A stretch of DNA of 64,000 nucleotides, taken from the NCBI RefSeq assembly GCF_001509835.1, contig NZ_JXTJ01000017.1, positions 151,572 to 215,571 on the forward strand, in the 5' to 3' direction. The notes under the pieces are model-generated. The model was not told where the DNA came from. It did not search any database and saw only the letters and a program-made list of their open reading frames with translations. The stretch comes from Allobosea sp. WAO. GTDB lineage: Bacteria; Pseudomonadota; Alphaproteobacteria; Rhizobiales; Beijerinckiaceae. The position numbers were made by a program, and so were the translations under genes. Positions 25,475 through 33,534 of the stretch are shown piece by piece; position 1 is the stretch's first letter, and every line of letters begins with the position of its first letter.

Positions 25475-26416
25475 ATGGTCGGTATCAGGAAAGTGCTGCT
25501 GGCGGCGGTCGCCGTGGTCGGGTTGGGGCAGGGCGCGCAGGCTTTCGAGCTTGGCGTCATCGGCTTTCAGTTCTCCTCGGAGACGCATGCCCGCGTCGCC
25601 AATGCCGCAGCTGCTGCGGCCAAGGCCAAGGGCTGGAACGTCACGCTGCTCAACTCGGAGGGCGCACTGCCCAAGCACGCCGAGCAGTTCGACGCGCTGA
25701 TCGCCAAGAAGGTCGATGCGATCATCATCGCCATGGGCAAGCCGGTCGAGGCCGACGCCCAGTTCAAGGCGGCCAAGGACGCCAAGATCCCGGTCATCAC
25801 CGTGCAGTCGGGGGCGAGCCCGCACGCGCTCTTCGACATCCAGACCAACGAGTACAAGGTCGGCGCCGAGGCGGCGCTCTACCTGCTCGGCCAGCTCGGC
25901 TACCAGGGCAACATCGTTTCGGCCCGCTTCGATCTCAACGTCGCCTCGCGTATCCGCGGCAAGCTGCTCGACGCCGTGCTTTCCGAGAACCAGGCGGTGA
26001 AGGAACTCGGCAAGTTCTCGATGGCCCGCACCCAGAGCTGGCGTGATGATGTCCGCGCCGGCATGCAGGCGCTGCTCCTGCAGAACCAGGGCAAGATCAA
26101 TGGCATCTGGGCTTCCTTCGACGGCCAGGCCTACATCATCGACGATCTCCTGCAGGCGCAGGGCGTCAAGAAGGGCCAGATCCCGCTGGTCTCGGTCGAT
26201 GGCGGCAAGGAGACCTATGCCCGCATCGCCGACCCGGCTTCGACCTTCATGGCGACCGTCTCCATCCCCTTCGAGGAGATGGGCAAGCAGGCGGTCGACG
26301 CGGTTCAGACCATCGTCGTCGACAAGAAGCCGAAGGAGACGGTGACCTCCGGTCCCTACCTCTTCACCGACGCCGTGCTGGTCGACAAGAGCAACGTCCA
26401 GCAGTTCCTGAAGTGA
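25475..26416 (+). CDS. Periplasmic sugar-binding protein (RbsB-like)
   Basis: This 313-residue binding protein has a signal peptide (MVGIRKVLLAAVAVVGLGQG, cleaved near AQA-FE). It then shows the two-lobed type I fold: ELGVIGFQFSSETHAR, DAIIIAMGKPVEADAQ, PVITVQSGA, GIWASFDGQAY and PLVSVDGGKE. A GGGGAGAG site precedes the ATG. It delivers the substrate to the neighbouring permease and ATPase. Confidence 0.93.
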   Translation: MVGIRKVLLAAVAVVGLGQGAQAFELGVIGFQFSSETHARVANAAAAAAKAKGWNVTLLNSEGALPKHAEQFDALIAKKVDAIIIAMGKPVEADAQFKAAKDAKIPVITVQSGASPHALFDIQTNEYKVGAEAALYLLGQLGYQGNIVSARFDLNVASRIRGKLLDAVLSENQAVKELGKFSMARTQSWRDDVRAGMQALLLQNQGKINGIWASFDGQAYIIDDLLQAQGVKKGQIPLVSVDGGKETYARIADPASTFMATVSIPFEEMGKQAVDAVQTIVVDKKPKETVTSGPYLFTDAVLVDKSNVQQFLK

Positions 26417-26437
26417 AGATAAGGGCGAACCTCTCAT

Positions 26438-26530
26438 CGTCATGGTCGGGCTTGTCCCGACCATCCACGTCTTCCTTCGCCAGCTTTGGTGTTCAAGACG
26501 TGGATGCTCGCCACAAGGGCGAGCATGACG
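26438..26530. repeat. REP-like palindromic element
   Basis: Two 36-nt arms (26438-26473 and 26495-26530) are inverted copies of each other, beginning CGTCATGGTCGGG and ending GCGAGCATGACG, with a 21-nt centre. Each arm also folds on its own. The arms differ only in the inner hairpin, where paired bases changed together (GGTCGGG/CCCGACC against GCTCGCC/GGGCGAGC). Similar GTCATG...ATCCACG palindromes are dispersed in many Hyphomicrobiales genomes. Here it separates the binding-protein gene from the ATPase gene within one operon. Confidence 0.8.
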
Positions 26531-26555
26531 GACGGAGCGTCCGGAGCCAGTTGCG

Positions 26556-27317
26556 ATGACCGCCACCCCCCTCCTGTCCCTGCGCGGCATCGGCAAGAAT
26601 TACGGCCCGGTCGTCGCCGTGCGCGAGGTCGATCTCGACATCCATCCCGGCGAGGTGGTGGCGATCTGCGGCGACAACGGCGCCGGCAAGTCGAGCCTGA
26701 TCAAGGTGATCTCCGGCGCCGAGGAGGCGAGCTCGGGCACTATTTCGATGCGCGGCAAGGAGGTCGTCTTCGCCTCGCCGCATGATGCGCTGAGCCACGG
26801 CGTCGCCACCATCTATCAGGACCTCGCGCTGGCGCCGCGCCTTTCCATCGCCCAGAACGTCTTCATGGGCTCGGAGCTGACCAAGCCCGTGCTGCTGCCC
26901 TTCCTGCGCGTGCTCGACAAGAAGAGGATGGCGCAGGAGGCGCGCGGCTTCCTCAAGCAGCTCTCGGTCACGGTCGAGGACATGGACCGCCCGGTCGAGC
27001 GGCTTTCCGGCGGCCAGCGCCAGGCGGTCGCGATTTCGCGGGCACTGCGCTGGAAGGCCGAGATCATCATCATGGACGAGCCGACGGCGGCGCTCGGCGT
27101 CAAGGAGACGGCGCTCGTCCTCGACCTGATCCGCAAGCTCAAGGCCGATGGCAAGACGGTGCTGCTGATCAGCCACAACATGCGCGACGTGGTCGCGCTC
27201 GCCGACCGCGTTGTGATCATGGGCGCGGGTCGAAAGTACGTCGATCAGCCGCTCGGCGATCTCACCGCCGACGATCTCAGCCACATGATCATGGCTGGAA
27301 ACGCCCGCGCGGCCTGA
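26556..27317 (+). CDS. ABC transporter ATP-binding protein (single-domain, FrcA-like)
   Basis: This 253-residue ATPase has Walker A GDNGAGKSSL, Q-loop YQDLALAP, signature LSGGQRQ, Walker B IIIMDEPTAALG and H-loop LLISHNMRD. It has one nucleotide-binding domain, whereas RbsA-type ATPases have two, so it probably works as a homodimer like rhizobial FrcA. It follows the REP element and ends 5 nt before the nucleoside hydrolase. Confidence 0.93.
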   Translation: MTATPLLSLRGIGKNYGPVVAVREVDLDIHPGEVVAICGDNGAGKSSLIKVISGAEEASSGTISMRGKEVVFASPHDALSHGVATIYQDLALAPRLSIAQNVFMGSELTKPVLLPFLRVLDKKRMAQEARGFLKQLSVTVEDMDRPVERLSGGQRQAVAISRALRWKAEIIIMDEPTAALGVKETALVLDLIRKLKADGKTVLLISHNMRDVVALADRVVIMGAGRKYVDQPLGDLTADDLSHMIMAGNARAA

Positions 27318-27322
27318 AGATC

Positions 27323-28252
27323 ATGCGCGAAACCACCATCATCGACACCGATCCCGGCCAGGACGACGCCGTCGCCCTGCTGCTTGCCTTCGCCAGCGCT
27401 GGCGAGCTCGACCTGAAGGCGATCACCACCGTCGCCGGCAATGTCCCGGTGGCGCAGACCACGGCCAATGCGCTACGCATCCGCGAGCTTTGCGGGCGCG
27501 AGGACGTGCCCGTCCATCGCGGCGCGGACGTGCCGCTGGTCTACCCGCTATCTACGGCGGAGTTCGTCTGCGGCCCGGACGGGCTTGCTGGCGCCGACCT
27601 GCCGCCGCCGCGCGGCGAGGTGGCGCCCGGCCATGCGGTCGAGGCGCTGATCGCAACCTTGCGCGCAGCGCCGGATGACGGCGTCACGCTCTGCCCACTC
27701 GGGCCGCTGACCAATCTCGCGCTTGCTTTCCGGCTGGCGCCCGATGTGTTGCCGAAAGTGAAGCGCATCGTCTTGATGGGCGGGGCGCTGGCGCTCGGAA
27801 ACGTCACCCCGGCTGCCGAGTTCAACATCCATGTCGATCCGCATGCGGCCGCGATCGTCTTTGGCTGCGGCCGGCCGATCGTGATGATGGGCCTCGGCGT
27901 CACGCTGCAGGCCATCGCCGCGCACGAGCAGGTCGCGCGCCTGCTCGAACACGGCAACGCCGCCGGCCGCGTTGTGCACGGCATGCTGACGCGGCCTCGC
28001 CCCGGCGGGCTCGGCACGGTCGGCCATCCCATGCACGACCCCTGCGTTATCGCCTTTCTGCTCTGGCCCGAGCTGTTCTCCGGCCGCGACTGCTTCGTCG
28101 AGGTCGAGACCAGTGACGGCCCCTTGCGCGGGCGCACCACCATCGACTGGAACGGCCGCCTGAAGCGCGAGCCCAACGCCCATGTCGTCGCGACTGTCCA
28201 GGCCGAGACGCTGTTCGAGCGGATGTTCGCCCGCCTCGCGACGCTGCCCTGA
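27323..28252 (+). CDS. Nucleoside hydrolase (IUNH family)
   Basis: This 309-residue hydrolase cleaves nucleosides to base and ribose. The Ca-binding signature TIIDTDPGQDDAVALLLAF is at the N-terminus. LCPLGPLTNLALAF, VLMGGALALGNVTPAAEFNIHVDPHAA and the late HDPCVIAFLL (active-site histidine/aspartate) are also typical. Its place directly behind the ABC ATPase suggests that the importer brings in nucleosides and that this enzyme releases the pentose for the kinase. Confidence 0.93.
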   Translation: MRETTIIDTDPGQDDAVALLLAFASAGELDLKAITTVAGNVPVAQTTANALRIRELCGREDVPVHRGADVPLVYPLSTAEFVCGPDGLAGADLPPPRGEVAPGHAVEALIATLRAAPDDGVTLCPLGPLTNLALAFRLAPDVLPKVKRIVLMGGALALGNVTPAAEFNIHVDPHAAAIVFGCGRPIVMMGLGVTLQAIAAHEQVARLLEHGNAAGRVVHGMLTRPRPGGLGTVGHPMHDPCVIAFLLWPELFSGRDCFVEVETSDGPLRGRTTIDWNGRLKREPNAHVVATVQAETLFERMFARLATLP

Positions 28253-28264
28253 CCGGAGAAGATC

Positions 28265-28786
28265 ATGCCCCATTTCGTCGAGGAACTGCAGCAGGAGGCT
28301 GTGGACTCCATCGCCGCCATGCAGAAGGCTGCCCTTGCCGCGCGTCACATCCACGCCCGCGCCGAGCTGATGCGGCACATGCTGACCACTGCCCGCAAGG
28401 TCGCCGACAAGCCGAAGGCTGAGGCCGTCGAAACGGTCGTGCGCGAATGGATGGACGCCTGGAATCTCGGTCGCGCGGAATGGCCGCATATCGCCCGCGA
28501 GATGGAGGCCTTCACCGAGGCCTTCCACGACTATGCCAATGATCCGAGCGACGCCCATGACGCCGCGCTGCGCCAGAGCTGCGAGGCGCTCGACGCCGCC
28601 CTCGCGCGCGAAGGCACCTCGATCAGCGACCAGATGGCCTTCCGCTCGCAATGTGCCCATCGCTGGTGGGAGCTGGTCGTGCCGGTCCCGGCCGATCTGC
28701 CCGGCGCCAAGCCGCGCCCCTCGGTTCCGCCACTGGCGGAAGCGGCGCGGTTCTGGGACGCCGGCTGCGCCGACTTCTGCCGGTGA
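28265..28786 (+). CDS. Hypothetical protein of the nucleoside operon, 173 aa
   Basis: This 173-residue, mostly helical soluble protein has no motif I recognise. It has an amphipathic start (MPHFVEELQQEAVDSIAAMQ) and a Trp-rich middle (VREWMDAWNLGRAEWPHI). The ribosome site is GGAGAAG before ATG. It lies 12 nt after the nucleoside hydrolase and its stop overlaps the GNAT start (GTGA), so it belongs to the operon. Function unknown. Confidence 0.7.
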   Translation: MPHFVEELQQEAVDSIAAMQKAALAARHIHARAELMRHMLTTARKVADKPKAEAVETVVREWMDAWNLGRAEWPHIAREMEAFTEAFHDYANDPSDAHDAALRQSCEALDAALAREGTSISDQMAFRSQCAHRWWELVVPVPADLPGAKPRPSVPPLAEAARFWDAGCADFCR

Positions 28787-29646
28787 GCGCCTTGCCTAAC
28801 GCCGTTGGCGCAGCCCATCTGCGCGCGCTGACGCCGGATGATCTCGACGCCTGCCATCGCCTGTCGCAACAGGTCGGCTGGGCTCATCGGCGCGAGGACT
28901 GGGCGCTGGTGCTAGGCCTCGGCCAGGGGCTCGCCGCCATCGCCGCGGGCGAGGTGGTCGGCACCGCGATGTGGTGGACGTTCGGCTCCGGCCACGCCTC
29001 GCTCGGCAGCATCATCGTCGCGCCCGAGCGCCAGGGCGCCGGCCTCGGCAAGCTGCTGATGCAGGGGCTGCTCGATGCCACCAGAGGCCGTTCGCGCGGC
29101 CTGATCGCGACCGAGCAGGGGCGGCCGCTCTATGCGAAATACGGCTTCGAGCCGGTCGGGACGGTGCTGCAGCACCAGGGGCCGGCGCCCGCAGTCGGGC
29201 TTCCGCCTCTGGGGCCGAGTGAGACTCTGCGCCTTGCGACCGAGGCCGACCTTCCCGTTTTGGCCGCGCTCGACGAAGCCGCGACCGGTCTTCCGCGTGC
29301 CCCGGTTCTCTCGGCCCTGCTCGGTCGCGGCGAGGCGTATGTTCTGGATCGGGACGGCGTCGCCGCGGGCTTCTCGGTCCTGCGCCGCCGCGGGCTTGGC
29401 TGGCTGATCGGCCCCGTCGCTGCCGTCGACTATCGGGCCGCGCGCTGCCTGATCGCGCATGGCCTAGCGGCCCGGCCGAGCGAGTTCATCCGCGTCGACG
29501 TGCCTGCGCCGACGGGCCTCGGCAGCTGGCTGACGGAGCTGGGCTTGCCGGAAGTCGATACCGGCCTGGTGATGCTGTGCGGCGAGCGGCCGGCGCCCCC
29601 CGGTCCGGCCAGGCTCTTCGCGCTGGTCAACCAGGCGCTGGGCTGA
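28783..29646 (+). CDS. GNAT acetyltransferase with two GNAT-like halves
   Basis: This 287-residue protein begins at GTG 28783, overlapping the previous stop by 4 nt. The N-terminal half is a standard GNAT domain with the acetyl-CoA loop VAPERQGAGLGKLLMQ and the C-terminal YAKYGFEPVG. The second half (from about residue 145, ETLRLATEADLPVLAALDEA) repeats the fold in degenerate form. Such double GNATs are common next to catabolic operons; the acceptor is unknown. It converges with rcnA, the two stops overlapping by 20 nt. Confidence 0.85.
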   Translation: MSALPNAVGAAHLRALTPDDLDACHRLSQQVGWAHRREDWALVLGLGQGLAAIAAGEVVGTAMWWTFGSGHASLGSIIVAPERQGAGLGKLLMQGLLDATRGRSRGLIATEQGRPLYAKYGFEPVGTVLQHQGPAPAVGLPPLGPSETLRLATEADLPVLAALDEAATGLPRAPVLSALLGRGEAYVLDRDGVAAGFSVLRRRGLGWLIGPVAAVDYRAARCLIAHGLAARPSEFIRVDVPAPTGLGSWLTELGLPEVDTGLVMLCGERPAPPGPARLFALVNQALG

Positions 29647-30535
29647 CCAGCATCGCCGCGGCGCGCGCCGCCTGCACCTGCAGGCCGCTCCAGCCGTGAT
29701 AGACGGTGTACAGGCCGACGAGCACGATCAAGACGCCCGAGACATAGGGCGCCCTTGCCGAGAGAGTCGAAAGCCAGTTCGACCGCTTCTCGACCGCTCG
29801 CAGGCTGAGCGAGGCGGCGATACCGACCGAAACCAGCGTCAGTGCCAGACCGATCGAGAAGCACAGCACCAGCACCGCGCCGAGCGCGATCTCGCGCAGC
29901 TGCATGCAGATCAGCAGCACGGTGATCGCGGCCGGGCAGGGGATCAGCCCGCCGGTCAGCCCGAACAAGGCGATTTGCCAGGTCGTCACCGGCCGGTCGG
30001 TGAAGCGTCTGCGAATGTCCTCCGCATGGGCGCGCTGATGGGCGTCCATCGGTTCTTCGCTGTCGGCGGCATGGTGATGACGATGGCTCTGACCGTGCGA
30101 GTGGCCATGCGCGTGTCCATGCCCGTGCGAATGACTATGGCGATGCCCGCCGCCCTCGCCATGGCCGTGACCGACCGGCCGCAGTGCGCGCTGCCCCTGC
30201 CAAGTTCGCCATAGCATCCAGAACGCGATCGCAATGATGATCAGGCCGGAGGCGAGCTGGAACCAGGGCTCCGTCGCCTCGGCGTCGAGATCACGCGCCA
30301 GATAGAGACCGGTGAGGGCGACTGCCCAGACCACGAGCGTGTGGGACAACGTCGCGGCGAGCCCGAGCAGGATTGCTTGCGGAACGGACCCTCGTACAGC
30401 GACGATGAAGGCCGCCATCATCGTCTTGGAATGGCCGGGCTCGAGCCCGTGCAGTGCGCCGAGCAGGATCGCGCTCGGAATGAACAGCCAGGCATGGCCC
30501 GCACCCTGTGCGAGCAGTTCGGTAAAACTAGGCAC
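29627..30535 (-). CDS. rcnA: Nickel/cobalt efflux permease RcnA
   Basis: This 302-residue inner-membrane exporter of Ni and Co has the RcnA core IPSAILLGALHGLEPGHSKT (metal site HxxxxxH-type), the TISHT-like ATLSHTLVVW, and LTGGLIPCPAAITVLL. It also has a long His-rich cytoplasmic loop (more than 20 His) between the two halves. I use GTG 30535 (VPSFTELLAQG), which matches where E. coli RcnA starts. Upstream ATG 30703 would add a 56-residue Arg/Pro-rich segment of doubtful reality. It is divergent from the DmeR-like repressor. Confidence 0.88.
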   Translation of the reverse strand: MPSFTELLAQGAGHAWLFIPSAILLGALHGLEPGHSKTMMAAFIVAVRGSVPQAILLGLAATLSHTLVVWAVALTGLYLARDLDAEATEPWFQLASGLIIIAIAFWMLWRTWQGQRALRPVGHGHGEGGGHRHSHSHGHGHAHGHSHGQSHRHHHAADSEEPMDAHQRAHAEDIRRRFTDRPVTTWQIALFGLTGGLIPCPAAITVLLICMQLREIALGAVLVLCFSIGLALTLVSVGIAASLSLRAVEKRSNWLSTLSARAPYVSGVLIVLVGLYTVYHGWSGLQVQAARAAAMLVSPAPG

Positions 30536-30770
30536 GAAATGGCCCCGGATCCGGAACGGATCGCGCGCTGCCGTGCCGTCCGGCTCTGCCGGCGCTGGTC
30601 GGGGGCGCCCGTCTCGTCCTCGCCCGCCCGATCTTCGGGGATGCGCCCGGTCTCGCGCCGGCGCCTGCCCGATCGGACCGCTGCTTGCCTTGGCACGCAT
30701 CCCGCCCCGGCCCGACGCAGCCGGCTGGCGGCCATGCGCGCGATCGATATGCGCAAGCACCGTGGCAGGT

Positions 30771-30793
30771 CTATAACCTCCCGGGGAGGATAG
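30771..30793. promoter_or_regulatory. Probable DmeR/RcnR-type operator
   Basis: CTAT and ATAG flank a GC core (CCTCCC followed by GGGGAGG), forming a near-perfect dyad directly before the repressor's ribosome site and start. AT-rich inverted ends around a G/C tract are the form of operators bound by RcnR/CsoR-family repressors. The left end also reads as a -10-like TATAAC. It probably controls the repressor gene and perhaps rcnA. Confidence 0.55.
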
Positions 30794-30800
30794 GAGCAAG

Positions 30801-31091
30801 ATGCAGGACGAGGCTCACGCCCGGATCCACCATCACCGGAATCCGGAGGTCATCACCCGGCTGAGGCGGGCGGAGGGACATTTGCGCGCGACCATAGAGA
30901 TGGTCGTCAATGTCCGCTCCTGCCTCGACATCGCGCAGCAATTGCAGGCGGTCGAAGGCGCAATCGCGAATGCTCGCAAGATTCTGATCCAGGAGCATAT
31001 CGACCATTGCCTGGAGGAGGCTGCCGGTCACATCCCGGACGGTTCGCGCGAGCTCCTGGCCGAGTTCAAGGCGATGACCAAGTTCCTCTGA
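30801..31091 (+). CDS. DmeR/NreA-like metal-sensing repressor (CsoR/RcnR family)
   Basis: This 96-residue four-helix repressor is an all-alpha DNA-binding protein without a helix-turn-helix. It has a His-rich N-terminus (EAHARIHHHR), the conserved cysteine in VRSCLDIAQQLQAVEGAI, and histidines in IQEHIDHCLEEA, matching the Cys/His Ni/Co site of RcnR and DmeR. The end GSRELLAEFKAMTKFL is typical of the DmeR/NreA branch. It is divergent from rcnA, which it presumably represses until Ni or Co binds. Confidence 0.88.
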   Translation: MQDEAHARIHHHRNPEVITRLRRAEGHLRATIEMVVNVRSCLDIAQQLQAVEGAIANARKILIQEHIDHCLEEAAGHIPDGSRELLAEFKAMTKFL

Positions 31092-31194
31092 AACGGCGCC
31101 AGCGAATGGCCGGGTTGCCCGCATGGCGGTGGCGGTCCGGCGCCCGGTCGCGCATGATCGTGATTGAAACGATTAAAACCAAAGCGGAGGAATT

Positions 31195-31959
31195 ATGCTT
31201 GACGACCTGAAGGGCATGCGCGCCCTGATCACCGGCTCCAGCACCGGCATCGGCGCGGCCGTCGCCAAGGCCTATGCGGCCCATGGCATGCGCGTCATCG
31301 TCCACTACAAGTCGAGCGAGGCGGAGGCGAATGCGGTCGTCGCCGAGATCCGCGCTGCGGGCGGCGAGGCCCATGCGCTCCAGGCGGACGTCTCCGACAG
31401 CGCTGCGACCGAGGATCTGGTCGGCAAGGCGGCCGAAAAGCTCGGCGGGCTCGACGTCCTCGTCAACAATGCCGGCGCGCTTGTCAAACGCACCCCGATC
31501 GGCGAGGTCGACGATGCCTTCTTCGACAGCGTCGTCGATCTCAATGTCCGCTCGGTCGTGATGGCCTCGAAGGCGGCGCTGCCGCACCTCAAGCAATCCG
31601 GCCATTCCAGCGTCATCAACCTGAGCTCGGTCGCGGCGCGTAATGGCGGCGGCCCGGGCTCGTCGCTCTATGCCAGCTCCAAGGCCTTCGTGCTCAACCT
31701 GACCCGTGGCATGGCCAAGGAGTTCCTGCCCTTCGGCATCCGCGTCAACGCGGTCTCGCCGGGCGTGATCATGACGCCGTTCCATGAGCGCTATTCGACG
31801 CCGCAGCAGATCGAGGCGATGCGCCAGACGATTCCGATGGGTCGCCTCGGCACGCCGCAGGAGAATGTCGGCGCGTTCCTGTTCTTCGCCAGCCCATCGA
31901 TGAGTGGCTACATCACCGGCCAGACCCTCGAGGTCAATGGCGGCCAGTTCATGGTGTAG
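31195..31959 (+). CDS. Short-chain dehydrogenase/reductase
   Basis: This 254-residue classical SDR has TGSSTGIG for cofactor binding, NNAG in DVLVNNAGALV, the catalytic serine in INLSSVAARNG, catalytic YASSK, and SPGVIMTPF. Strong ribosome site GGAGGAATT. An Arg-like position after the first strand (HYKSSEAEAN) suggests NADP preference. It stands alone between the metal-efflux genes and a lipoprotein esterase; the substrate is unknown. Confidence 0.9.
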   Translation: MLDDLKGMRALITGSSTGIGAAVAKAYAAHGMRVIVHYKSSEAEANAVVAEIRAAGGEAHALQADVSDSAATEDLVGKAAEKLGGLDVLVNNAGALVKRTPIGEVDDAFFDSVVDLNVRSVVMASKAALPHLKQSGHSSVINLSSVAARNGGGPGSSLYASSKAFVLNLTRGMAKEFLPFGIRVNAVSPGVIMTPFHERYSTPQQIEAMRQTIPMGRLGTPQENVGAFLFFASPSMSGYITGQTLEVNGGQFMV

Positions 31960-32041
31960 CCGGCAAGGCGTCGACGTGGAGCTTGACGCGCCCGTCGGCG
32001 CCGACAATGGTCGGGCGCGTTGAGGCGGCTCGGGGTGGCCT

Positions 32042-33346
32042 GTGACTTTGTTCAGCAGCAATCAGGCCGCGGCCCGGCATCGACGTTCCGCGGCGCCTGC
32101 GGTGTTCCTGCTGGGCGGCCTGCTCGCCGGCTGTGCCGGTGACGTCAAGGGCGTGCTCGGGCCCGTCGCGGCGACAGTGCCGGGAACCAGCAAGGTCACC
32201 ATGCTGGTTGGCACGACGCGCGCGCCCGATGCGGATGAGGGCGTGCTGTTCTCGGGCGAGCGTGGCAAGAGCGCTTTCGCCGAGATCACCGTCTCCCTGC
32301 CGCCGGACGGCAAGCGCGCTGTCGGCGAGGTGCAGTGGCCGAGCAAACTGCCCGGCAATCCGGCGACCGATTTCGTAACGCTGAAGGTCGAGAAGCTCGA
32401 TCGGACCGCCGCGCTGGCGCGCCTGCATTCGGCAGCGTCGAAGGTGCCGAAGCGCCGGGTCATGGTCTTCATCCACGGTTTCAACAACCGCTTCGAGGAT
32501 GCGGTCTATCGCTTCGCCCAGATCGTTCATGATTCCGGCGCCGAGGTCGTGCCGGTGCTGTTCACCTGGCCATCACGCGGCTCGATCTTCGCCTATGGCT
32601 ATGATCGCGAGAGCACCAACTACTCCCGCCACGCCCTCGAGAACCTGCTGCAAGCGCTCGCCCGCGACCCGGCGGTCGGCGAGGTCTCGATCCTCGCCCA
32701 CTCCATGGGCAACTGGCTCACGCTCGAGGCGCTGACGCTGATGGCGATCCGCAATCGCGGGATTCCCGCGAAGATCGCCAATGTCATGCTGGCGTCGCCC
32801 GACGTCGACGTCGACGTCTTCCGCACCCAGGTCAAAGAGATGGAGGGGCGCCGTCCGAAGTTCACCCTGTTCGTCTCGCAGGACGACCGGGCGCTCGCCG
32901 TCTCCCGCCGCGTCTGGGGCTCGACGGCCCGCCTCGGCGCGATCGATCCTGATGTCGAGCCCTATAAAAGCGAGATGGAGGCGGACAAGATCACCGTCCT
33001 CAATCTCACCAAGCTGAAGAGCGGCGACAGCCTCAACCACGGCAAGTTCGCCGAGAGCCCCGAAGTGGTGAAGCTGATCGGCACGCGCTTGGTTTCCGGC
33101 CAGCCGATCACCGATTCGCGCGTCGGCATCGGTGACCGGCTGATCCAGGCGACCGGCACGGCGGCGGCAGCCGTCGGTACCGCGGCGGGCCTCGTCGTCT
33201 CGGCGCCGATCGCCGTCATCGACCCGCATACCCGAAACAATTTCGGCGACAAGGTCGAGGAACTCGGGCGCAACATCCAGGATGCCGGCGAGACGGCCGG
33301 ACACGCCGTGACCTCGCCATTGGAGCGCGTCAGCCAGCCCAGGTAA
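32042..33346 (+). CDS. Lipoprotein alpha/beta hydrolase (DUF900 type)
   Basis: This 434-residue exported esterase-like protein begins at GTG 32042 with an N-terminal hydrophobic segment ending in the lipobox LLAGC. MVFIHGFNNRFEDAVYRFAQI and the nucleophile elbow LAHSMGNWL are the DUF900 hallmarks. An aspartate lies in VSQDDRAL. The natural substrate of the family is unknown. The C-terminal 100 residues form an Ala/Gly-rich extension, perhaps amphipathic, that is longer than usual. Confidence 0.86.
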   Translation: MTLFSSNQAAARHRRSAAPAVFLLGGLLAGCAGDVKGVLGPVAATVPGTSKVTMLVGTTRAPDADEGVLFSGERGKSAFAEITVSLPPDGKRAVGEVQWPSKLPGNPATDFVTLKVEKLDRTAALARLHSAASKVPKRRVMVFIHGFNNRFEDAVYRFAQIVHDSGAEVVPVLFTWPSRGSIFAYGYDRESTNYSRHALENLLQALARDPAVGEVSILAHSMGNWLTLEALTLMAIRNRGIPAKIANVMLASPDVDVDVFRTQVKEMEGRRPKFTLFVSQDDRALAVSRRVWGSTARLGAIDPDVEPYKSEMEADKITVLNLTKLKSGDSLNHGKFAESPEVVKLIGTRLVSGQPITDSRVGIGDRLIQATGTAAAAVGTAAGLVVSAPIAVIDPHTRNNFGDKVEELGRNIQDAGETAGHAVTSPLERVSQPR

Positions 33347-33534
33347 AGGAGCGGGGGGCGGCCGATCGAAAGGCAGGTCCAGGCCCGGTGCTGAAAAGTG
33401 GAGATCACTTTGGCGCGCCCACGCCTCGGCGACGGATGGCGCCGGCCAAGGATGGATCGCTGCTCCGCGACCGGTCGGTTGGACACAGGTGACGTCGGAC
33501 GCCAGCGACGGAGCGCGCCGGCCGCCTCTGCTTC

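Noticed and set aside
30536..30703. N-terminal extension of RcnA from ATG 30703
   Set aside because: The added segment is Arg/Pro/Gly-rich without homology-like features; the frame matches E. coli RcnA only from the GTG at 30535.
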